Of a stretch of 6,581 bases of DNA, positions 1-5,576 are shown in pieces (the first letter of the stretch is position 1; every line of letters begins with the position of its first letter). This DNA is from Polyangia bacterium. GTDB taxonomy: Bacteria > Myxococcota_A > Polyangia > Polyangiales > Polyangiaceae. The stretch spans positions 1 through 6,581 of the forward strand of contig JAUIKB010000337.1 of the NCBI GenBank assembly GCA_030430975.1, read 5' to 3'. A program made the position numbers and the translations under genes. Below the pieces are notes generated by a model, which saw nothing but the letters and a program-made list of their open reading frames with translations, was not told the origin of the DNA and ran no database searches.

Positions 1-1
1 G

Positions 2-40
2 GTGCTCGGTCTGCTCGTCATCGTTCTCGTCGTTGTGTGA
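2..40 (+). CDS. 3' end of an upstream gene (partial), hydrophobic C-terminus
   Basis: Reading from base 2 gives thirteen codons, V-L-G-L-L-V-I-V-L-V-V-V then TGA at 38-40. An all-aliphatic stretch like this would suit a C-terminal membrane helix of a protein that begins before the window. The stop lies 4 bases before the ATG of the lipoprotein gene, as expected for adjacent genes in one operon. The fragment is too short to name a family. The frame is supported only by its hydrophobic character and by the tight junction, so it could be chance. Confidence 0.4.
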   Translation: MLGLLVIVLVVV

Positions 41-44
41 CCCG

Positions 45-524
45 ATGGGACGGGCTCGGATTCTCCTGACAACAGCGCTGGTCCTGGCGACCGTTGCCGG
101 TTGCAAAAACGATCCACCGCCGACCGCCGTGCCGAGCGCCGAAATTACGGCCCCGGTCAAGGCGGCGCCGGAGGCGAAGAAGCCTGGCGAGTATCGGGTG
201 ACTCTCGAGGCACCGGGACCGTACCGGCCCGGCGAAGCAGCCGTGGCTAAGATTCACCTGAGCGTTGAAGGCCCGTACAAATGCAACGCCGACTACCCGT
301 ACAAGTTCAAGCTAGCCAGCGCCGACGAGCTGGGCATCGCCAAGACCGTGATCGACAAGACCGCGATCAAGATCGACGGTAAAAAGGCCGTGATGTCGGT
401 GCCATTCACCCCGAAATCGGCGGGCGAGCACCGGCTCGGCGGTAAGTTCTTTTTCTCGTATTGTGACGACAACGTCTGCCTCATGGAGAAGGTCGATCTC
501 GCGAGGACCATCGCTGTGAAGTAG
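45..524 (+). CDS. Lipoprotein with DsbD N-terminal-like (immunoglobulin-type) domain
   Basis: A predicted 159-residue lipoprotein. The ATG at 45 is preferred over an in-frame TTG at 33 because it gives a compact lipoprotein signal: basic residues at 3 and 5, a hydrophobic core at 6-18, and a lipobox V-A-G-C with the lipidated Cys at 20. Residue +2 is Lys, not Asp, which fits outer-membrane sorting if the proteobacterial Lol rule holds. Residues 21-48 are a Pro/Ala-rich linker. Residues 50-159 resemble the DsbD N-terminal / disulfide-corrector-like fold: a beta-rich domain with Cys80 and a late S-Y-C-x4-C segment (Cys140, Cys145). The membrane and thioredoxin parts of full DsbD are absent, so it may be a stand-alone redox or binding module; this function is inferred. 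No clear Shine-Dalgarno is visible, so translation is probably coupled to the preceding gene. The lipoprotein call is firm and the domain call moderate. Confidence 0.82.
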   Translation: MGRARILLTTALVLATVAGCKNDPPPTAVPSAEITAPVKAAPEAKKPGEYRVTLEAPGPYRPGEAAVAKIHLSVEGPYKCNADYPYKFKLASADELGIAKTVIDKTAIKIDGKKAVMSVPFTPKSAGEHRLGGKFFFSYCDDNVCLMEKVDLARTIAVK

Positions 525-534
525 CCTGTGGGCT

Positions 535-2781
535 ATGGGCGGCGTAGACACGCAACTGAGCGAAATCGTCAAGTCGGTGGAGCGTTCCTTCATCGAGGGA
601 AGGCGCGTCATTTCGTTTCAGGAGTACCTTGACGTGTTCGCGGAAGATCCGGTCCGCGCCTGCCGTGATGCGGCGGCCTACATGCTCGACATGTTCGATC
701 ACTTCGGTGTGGAGGAACTCGACCGCCCGTGGGGCACCCAGGTGCGCCACCGACTGTTCGATCTACCTTGGACTACGGGGGCTGCGGTCGACCAACAACG
801 CCTCGTGGGACAGGAAGGCGTGCAAGGTGAGATCTACCGGGCGCTGCGCAACTTTGTTCGAGGTGGTCGGGTCAATCGCTTGATGCTCCTGCATGGACCG
901 AACGGGTCCGCGAAGAGCACTGTCGCGCGCTGTATCGCCGCCGGATTGGAACACTATTCGTCGCTCGACGAAGGAGCGCTTTACTGTTTCGACTGGGTTT
1001 TTCCCAACCAGACGCGGGTCAAGGGCCACATCGGGTTCAGCGAGCAGCGCGCGTCGGAAGTGGCCGCCGACTCCTATGCCAAGCTGCCGGAGGATTCGAT
1101 CGACGCGCGCGTACGTTCCGAAGTACGGGACCACCCGCTGTTCTTGTTGCCGTTCGAACAACGCCAGCGGTTGATCGCAGGCGCGTTTAAGAACGCCGAG
1201 TACTCGGGGCGGGCGTCAGATTGGATACTCAAGGGTGGGCTCTCTCATAAGAGTCAACAAGTGATGGAGGCGCTCCTTGCGAGTTACCATGGCGATTTAA
1301 GCCAGGTGCTGCGTCATGTGCGCGTTACTCGGTACTTTATTTCGCGCCGCTACAGAGTCGGAATCGGCGCGGTGGGGCCACAAATGGCCGTTGACGCTGG
1401 CGAGAGGCAACTCACGGCCGATCGATCGTTGTCCGCACTGCCGCCGTCGCTCCAGTCGGTTCCAATGTATGAAGCGTTCGGTGAAATCATCGACGCGAGC
1501 GGCGGCATGCTCGAGTTTTCCGACTTGCTGAAACGACCGCTCGATGCGTTCAAGTACCTACAGATGACGGCCGAAACGGGCGAAGTGCCGCTGAATTCTC
1601 AAACCGTTCAGGCAAACTGCGTGATGCTGGCGAGCGCCAATGAGGTGCATCTGGCAGCGTTCCGAGAACATCCCGATTTCGATAGTTTCCGCGGCCGTTT
1701 CGAGCTGATCCGTATGCCGTACCTGCGGCGCTATCCGAGCGAGAAAGCCGTGTACGACGGACAGGTGGTGGGTCGCGTGGTCGGTCACGTAGCGCCTCAT
1801 GCGACGGAAACAGCAGCGATGTTTGCCGTGCTTACCCGCATGCTTCGACCCGAGGTCGATCGATACCCGGAGGCCGACCGAGAGGTTATCGGACAGCTGA
1901 CCGCTATCGAGAAAGCGGAGCTGTACGCTACCGGGCAGGCGCCCACGCGGCTCGAAGAAGACGCCCGCAAGCGTCTTCGCGGGCTGGTCGGCGAGCTGTA
2001 CGCCGAGACCGAGTCTCAAGCGGTTTACGAGGGCATCACCGGCGCCAGTCCGCGGGAGATGCGAACGCTGTTGTTCGACGCCGCCCAACGCGACGACTAC
2101 GGGTGTCTGTCGCCGCTGGGCGTATTGAAGGAGCTCGATGACCTGTGCGCACGTGAGTCGGAATTTTCGTGGCTATCGCTGGATGTTCAGCCGGGCGGCT
2201 ATCACGACCATCGGCAGTTTCGAGAGTATCTGAAGACGCGCTTGCTAGACCGCATGGAATCGGAGTTCCGCGTGGCCAGCGGTCTGGTCGACGATGCTGC
2301 GTACGACGCGCTGTTCGAGCGATACATCTTGCAGATCAGTTATTGGTCGAAAGGCGAGAAGGTGAGAAACCCACTGACTTCCGCGCTCGACGATCCCGAC
2401 GAGGGGCTGATGCGCGAAGTCGAGGCTTTGCTCGGAGTCGATGGCGATGCCGAGGAACATCGACATCACCTGATGGGCCGGATCGCGGCATGGGCGATCG
2501 ATCACCCGGGTCAGCCGGTGGATCACGCCAAGGTGTTCGCGGATGAGCTCGCGCGCGTACAGGCATCGGCGTTCGAGGAGCGTAGAATCGGCGTCGCCAA
2601 GGCGACGGAGGACGTCCTACGCCTGCTAAGACAAGACGGAGACGGGCTGGATGCTGCGCGCCGTGAGCGCGCGGAGGCTGCGCGGCGGCGTCTAACCGAA
2701 TTCGGCTACGAAGACGTCTCGGCGGCGGAGGCTGCAGGCGCGCTGCTGCAAGAGCGTTTTCGCGAGCTGCTCAAGGCGTGA
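535..2781 (+). CDS. prkA: PrkA-family AAA+ serine protein kinase-like protein
   Basis: A 748-residue cytoplasmic protein of the PrkA (E. coli YeaG) family. These are AAA+ ATPases with a C-terminal kinase-like domain, tied to nitrogen starvation, stress or sporulation; a Bacillus PrkA has also been described as an ATP-dependent protease, so the activity is uncertain. Visible elements: an N-terminal PrkA segment including the F-Q-E-Y-L motif near 28-32; a phosphate-binding loop G-P-N-G-S-A-K-S-T at 121-129, with Ala in place of the usual Gly before Lys127; the G-M-L-E-F-S-D-L-L-K block at 324-333, equivalent to the Walker B region of YeaG; a sensor-like A-S-A-N-E at 366-370; and F-R-G-R-F-E at 385-390 as the probable arginine-finger region. 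Residues about 500-748 form the C-terminal part, ending in a charged helical stretch (about 675-748). It is roughly 100 residues longer than YeaG (644). The start is 10 bases after the lipoprotein stop with only a weak upstream GAAG. The usual partners YeaH and SpoVR are not in the window. The stop overlaps the permease start by 4 bases. Confidence 0.9.
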   Translation: MGGVDTQLSEIVKSVERSFIEGRRVISFQEYLDVFAEDPVRACRDAAAYMLDMFDHFGVEELDRPWGTQVRHRLFDLPWTTGAAVDQQRLVGQEGVQGEIYRALRNFVRGGRVNRLMLLHGPNGSAKSTVARCIAAGLEHYSSLDEGALYCFDWVFPNQTRVKGHIGFSEQRASEVAADSYAKLPEDSIDARVRSEVRDHPLFLLPFEQRQRLIAGAFKNAEYSGRASDWILKGGLSHKSQQVMEALLASYHGDLSQVLRHVRVTRYFISRRYRVGIGAVGPQMAVDAGERQLTADRSLSALPPSLQSVPMYEAFGEIIDASGGMLEFSDLLKRPLDAFKYLQMTAETGEVPLNSQTVQANCVMLASANEVHLAAFREHPDFDSFRGRFELIRMPYLRRYPSEKAVYDGQVVGRVVGHVAPHATETAAMFAVLTRMLRPEVDRYPEADREVIGQLTAIEKAELYATGQAPTRLEEDARKRLRGLVGELYAETESQAVYEGITGASPREMRTLLFDAAQRDDYGCLSPLGVLKELDDLCARESEFSWLSLDVQPGGYHDHRQFREYLKTRLLDRMESEFRVASGLVDDAAYDALFERYILQISYWSKGEKVRNPLTSALDDPDEGLMREVEALLGVDGDAEEHRHHLMGRIAAWAIDHPGQPVDHAKVFADELARVQASAFEERRIGVAKATEDVLRLLRQDGDGLDAARRERAEAARRRLTEFGYEDVSAAEAAGALLQERFRELLKA

Positions 2782-4055
2782 CCACGTCGGCCCAGGCGCG
2801 CGAATCCGCGCCGCTTGGCTTCGGCTCGCTCTTGAGCTTGGGGCTCAACGGCATCGTTGGGGTGGGGATTTTCTTCGCCCCGGCACAGGTCGCCAAGCTC
2901 GCGGATGGCGCGATCGGGAGTTGGCTGTACCTGGTCACGCTCGCAGCGCTGGCGCCCGTCGCGCTTGCGTACGCCTTGCTCGGCAGCCGGTTTCGCCGCG
3001 ACGGTGGACCGTTCGTCTGGGCCGAAGCGGCGTTTGGTTTACGGGTGGCGGCGGCGGTCGGCTGGGTGGCCTACGTGTCAGCGGTGTTCTCGACCGCGGC
3101 GGTCGTGTCGGGCTTGGCAACGCATTTGGGACCGGAGTTGGGCTTCGCGAGCGTGCCGGCGCGCCGCGGCTTCGGGCTGGTCTGCGTCGTTGTGTTGGCT
3201 GGTCTAAATCTGTCAGGGTTGCGGCTCAGCGCACGGATCTGGTCGACCGTGACCGTGCTCAAGCTGATCCCGCTGATCGGGCTGCTGGCTCTGGCACTCA
3301 TGGGAGCCGGGACATCCACTCCCTTTCAGCCCCGCCATGAGGTCGGCGCGATATCCATCGGTCGCGCGGTACTCGTGATCGTGTTCGCCCTACAGGGCTT
3401 CGAGATCGTGGCCGTTCCGGCGGGCAGGATACGCGGGGGGGGGCGTTCGATCGGCTTTGCAACGCTGTTGTCGGTTGCCGGGGTGGCGGTTCTTTACAGC
3501 GCCATTCATGAGGTCTGCCGCCGCCATGTGCCGGGCCTGGCATCGAGCGGCGCGCCGCTGGTCGCTGCGGGTGAGGCGCTTGGCGGCGCCCGGTGGGCGG
3601 CGGTGATGCGCGTGGCGACGAACCTGTCGGCGCTTGGTATCGCGTTCGGCATGTTCGCTATGACCCCGCGCTACCTGGCCGTGCTCAAGCAGTTGTGGCC
3701 ATGGGTCGGAGGCGGTGAGGTGCGAGGAGTGCCGCGACGCTGTGTGCTCATCACCGCCGCCATCGTTTCGCTCATGGTGGTGCTCGGGGACCTAACAGCG
3801 CTATTCGTCCTGTCGAGCGTGGCCGTCTTGACGCAATACACCGTGAGCGTCCTGGCGCTGGCACGTCTAGCGTGGCGGCGTGAGCGGGGTCTGAGGCGGT
3901 GGATGGCCGGCATCGCGCCCCCTGCCGTCGTGTCGGTCGTCCTGATCGGCAGCGAGGCGACGGTAGCGGAGCTGGCGACGCTGCTTGGAGTCCTCGGTAC
4001 GGGCGTCGTGCTGTTGGCGCTGCGAGGCAGGTTTTCTGCGGTTTTGAGAAGATGA
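2778..4055 (+). CDS. APC-superfamily permease (amino acid/amine transporter)
   Basis: A 425-residue polytopic inner-membrane protein with about 12 predicted helices. It matches the amino acid-polyamine-organocation family by its first helix, G-I-V-G-V-G-I-F-F-A-P at 25-35 (the substrate-binding unwound segment), and by F-A-L-Q-G-F-E at 203-209 in helix 6. Helices lie roughly at 14-34, 47-69, 87-112, 131-150, 154-176, 192-213, 224-244, 274-295, 320-337, 339-363, 377-393 and 397-416. Most family members follow helix 6 with A-G-E and an N-P-x-R-like turn; here it reads A-G-R-I-R-G-G-G-R-S, so the conserved Glu is Arg and the turn is three glycines encoded by nine consecutive G bases (3435-3443). 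Substrate and direction cannot be read from sequence. The GTG start overlaps the prkA stop (GTGA, 2778-2781), and no well-placed Shine-Dalgarno is visible, so expression probably depends on translation of prkA. Confidence 0.87.
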   Translation: MTTSAQARESAPLGFGSLLSLGLNGIVGVGIFFAPAQVAKLADGAIGSWLYLVTLAALAPVALAYALLGSRFRRDGGPFVWAEAAFGLRVAAAVGWVAYVSAVFSTAAVVSGLATHLGPELGFASVPARRGFGLVCVVVLAGLNLSGLRLSARIWSTVTVLKLIPLIGLLALALMGAGTSTPFQPRHEVGAISIGRAVLVIVFALQGFEIVAVPAGRIRGGGRSIGFATLLSVAGVAVLYSAIHEVCRRHVPGLASSGAPLVAAGEALGGARWAAVMRVATNLSALGIAFGMFAMTPRYLAVLKQLWPWVGGGEVRGVPRRCVLITAAIVSLMVVLGDLTALFVLSSVAVLTQYTVSVLALARLAWRRERGLRRWMAGIAPPAVVSVVLIGSEATVAELATLLGVLGTGVVLLALRGRFSAVLRR

Positions 4056-4071
4056 ACCGACGAGTTATACT
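4044..4071 (+). promoter_or_regulatory. Sigma-70-like promoter for the TonB-type gene
   Basis: TTGAGA (4044-4049) matches the -35 consensus at five of six bases. TATACT (4066-4071) matches the -10 consensus at five of six. The spacer is 16 bases. The -35 lies in the last codons of the permease gene. Transcription starting 6-7 bases after the -10 would begin at about 4077-4078, exactly at the GTG start codon of the next gene. In such GC-rich DNA this AT-rich match stands out, but it is a prediction without experimental support. Confidence 0.6.
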
Positions 4072-4076
4072 GATTT

Positions 4077-5402
4077 GTGCGCGGTAGCGAAACGGAGCGG
4101 TCGGGACGCCAAAAGGCGCCGCCGCGCGTTGCGCTGCCAGTGGTGGGGTCGGTGTTGCTGCACGCCGCGGTGATCGGGTCTGGCGCATGGCTCCTGGCCC
4201 GGTCCCTCGCGACCCAGCCACCGCGTGAGCTAGCGGTGCCCTCTGTTCAGGTTGCGCAGAGTTCCCGTACCGTGGAGCTTCCGTCGTTTGGCGGTGTGCC
4301 GCACGCGGACGCCGCCGATCCGCCGCCGCAGGAGCGACCAGCCACGCCGGGGGGAGGGGAGCACACGCCTCGACCCGATAACGGACCCGCAGGGCGGGGG
4401 GGCGCGGACGTCGCCCAGGCCGCAGCTCTGAATCTCGCCGATTCTGTCGACGGCATCACGCTTACGAGGGCGCCGATGAATCGACTCGACCGCAGCCAGC
4501 TTCAGCGCTTGAAGACAGCTGATGCCCGGCGCTCACGTGACGATCGCAGGGCTACGCCGAATCCCATGCAGTTGTCGTTTCTGGCGAGTGGCAGAGGAGG
4601 TCTCGCCGCTCGCCGCCCACCGGCCGAATTCGATCCGGCGCAGGGCGTGATGAACGGGAGCCGATCAACCAAAGCGGGTGGTGCTATGGGCTCCGTCACG
4701 GGCGGCAGCGGCGAGGCTGACGGCTTGCGACTCGGCGCTGCCGAAGCGGGCGCGCGTCGGCAGTTCGACGCTCAAGGCGTGCCCCACGCGTCGCCGGGCC
4801 GGGACTACCGGCGCAGCGCGCGGGTGGCGCTGGCACGACCATGGGTGCCCCGGTCGCGCGCGGCGGTGCCCTCGAACGCTCGGGGGCGTCCCTCGGACAC
4901 GCGGGCCAGCCGGCAGGAGGTCGCAGGAGCGATCGCGTCGTTGATCCACGCCAGCACGGCCGGGGGAGCGCTGGGTGCGGGGCCGGGCGGCAGCAAGGGG
5001 CCTGGCAAACCGGCGGCCGGGGGGCTGCGCGGCTCGGGATCGCGTTCACGCGCGAGCGGACGCGGAGCCGGGCCGCTGCGCGACTACGGTCGTGACCCTG
5101 CGCTGACCGGCTACTTTCGCGGCATCGTCAGCAAGCTGGAACCGCTGTGGAGAGACGCTTTCCCCGACTGGGCGATCGCCCAGGGCCGCGCTGGGGTGGC
5201 GGTTGTTTCGTTCACGATCCGGGCTGACGGCACCGTCGCGAACTTGCGTGTGACTAGAATCAGCGGCGTTGCGGAGTTCGACCGCAATGTCGTCCTAGCG
5301 GTGCAGCGCGCTTCGCCATTTCCGAAGCCGCCCCGACGGCTGGGTCCTGTCGTCAACATCAACATGACGTTCGATGCGATGAACCCCGCGATTCGCCAAT
5401 GA
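4077..5402 (+). CDS. TonB/TolA-like energy transducer with long low-complexity periplasmic region
   Basis: A 441-residue protein with TonB architecture. It has a short basic cytoplasmic tail (1-17), one membrane anchor (about 18-42), a long periplasmic region and a TonB/TolA-type C-terminal domain (about 343-436). That domain shows W358, the strand V-A-V-V-S-F-T-I-R-A-D-G-T-V at 374-387, F401-D-R-N-V and A-S-P-F-P-K-P-P at 412-419. TonB proteins carry proton-motive-force energy from ExbB/ExbD to outer-membrane partners; neither ExbB nor ExbD is in the window. The linker is not the usual Pro/Lys repeat. It contains blocks that look conserved in myxobacterial relatives from memory (S-F-L-A-S-G near 167-172, G-R-D-Y-R at 241-245, H-A-S-T-A-G-G at 291-297), then a Gly/Arg/Ser-rich stretch at 296-333. 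The GTG at 4077 is the only reasonable start, because an in-frame TGA (4071-4073) precedes it by one codon and later starts lose the basic tail. No convincing Shine-Dalgarno is seen. Confidence 0.85.
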   Translation: MRGSETERSGRQKAPPRVALPVVGSVLLHAAVIGSGAWLLARSLATQPPRELAVPSVQVAQSSRTVELPSFGGVPHADAADPPPQERPATPGGGEHTPRPDNGPAGRGGADVAQAAALNLADSVDGITLTRAPMNRLDRSQLQRLKTADARRSRDDRRATPNPMQLSFLASGRGGLAARRPPAEFDPAQGVMNGSRSTKAGGAMGSVTGGSGEADGLRLGAAEAGARRQFDAQGVPHASPGRDYRRSARVALARPWVPRSRAAVPSNARGRPSDTRASRQEVAGAIASLIHASTAGGALGAGPGGSKGPGKPAAGGLRGSGSRSRASGRGAGPLRDYGRDPALTGYFRGIVSKLEPLWRDAFPDWAIAQGRAGVAVVSFTIRADGTVANLRVTRISGVAEFDRNVVLAVQRASPFPKPPRRLGPVVNINMTFDAMNPAIRQ

Positions 5403-5408
5403 CAGCGG

Positions 5409-5485
5409 TGGTGCTGAAGGAGAGATTTGAACTCCCGACCCGGCGCGTATGAAACGCCTGCTCTAACCGACTGAGCTACTTCAGC
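5409..5485 (-). tRNA. tRNA-Met (CAT anticodon), elongator type, CCA encoded
   Basis: Read on the minus strand, this folds into a complete 77-base cloverleaf. The 7-bp acceptor is GCTGAAG/CTTCAGC, the D stem GCTC/GAGC, and the anticodon stem GGCGT/GCGCC (one G-U pair) with loop TTCATAC. The variable loop has 5 bases, and the T arm is GGGAG-TTCAAAT-CTCTC with one G-U pair. The discriminator is A, followed by an encoded CCA (5409-5411). The anticodon CAT is at 5449-5451. It is not the initiator: pair 1-72 is a normal G-C, and the three G-C pairs flanking the initiator loop are absent. The alternative is tRNA-Ile2, whose CAT is modified to lysidine-AT by TilS; the TTCATAC loop resembles elongator Met of Bacillus, so Met is preferred. 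The 3' end is only 6 bases from the tonB stop on the opposite strand. Confidence 0.95.
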
Positions 5486-5496
5486 AGAGGACCAGG

Positions 5497-5526
5497 CGTA
5501 TATGCCCGGCCCCCCAGTAGTGTCAA
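5497..5526 (-). promoter_or_regulatory. Promoter of the tRNA-Met gene
   Basis: On the minus strand, a perfect -35 TTGACA (5521-5526) is followed after 18 bases by TATACG (5497-5502), which keeps the TATA core of the -10 box. Transcription would start near 5490, about five bases before the mature tRNA end at 5485. This gives the short leader expected for a stable-RNA gene. The position and the perfect -35 make it convincing, although the last two bases of the -10 are off consensus. Confidence 0.65.
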
Positions 5527-5533
5527 GCGCGGA

Positions 5534-5563
5534 GCGAAGCGCCGGGGAATCCGGAGCGTTCGC
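5534..5563. terminator. Imperfect inverted repeat between convergent transcripts, possible terminator
   Basis: The left arm GCGAAGCGCCGG (5534-5545) pairs with the right arm CCGGAGCGTTCGC (5551-5563) around the loop GGAAT. This gives 11 base pairs with one mismatch and one bulged base. It begins 13 bases after the stop of the minus-strand VCBS gene and lies just upstream of the tRNA promoter, a position suited to keeping that gene's transcription out of the tRNA. It could also stop plus-strand transcription leaving tonB through the tRNA. There is no T-tract on either side, so it is not a standard intrinsic terminator and may only be a 3'-protecting hairpin. Confidence 0.4.
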
Positions 5564-5576
5564 ACTTGACTGGCTC

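Noticed and set aside
1558..2088. A 176-codon minus-strand open frame inside prkA
   Set aside because: It is fully inside a gene with clear PrkA motifs on the other strand, shows no recognisable domain, and is typical of antisense open frames in GC-rich DNA.
4052..4087. The short 11-codon frame as an independent gene
   Set aside because: It is too short and has no separate support. It is kept only as a possible coupling element in the findings, not as an annotated gene.
3772..4221. A 149-codon minus-strand open frame across the permease/TonB junction
   Set aside because: Its composition is Arg/Pro/Ala-rich, as expected of an antisense shadow, and it overlaps both well-supported genes and the promoter.
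5409..5485. tRNA 3' end as the attachment site of an integrated element
   Set aside because: No integrase gene and no second copy of the tRNA 3' end are visible in the window, and the neighbouring genes look chromosomal.
5409..5485. Initiator tRNA-fMet
   Set aside because: The first acceptor pair is a normal G-C, and the three G-C pairs next to the anticodon loop that mark initiators are missing.
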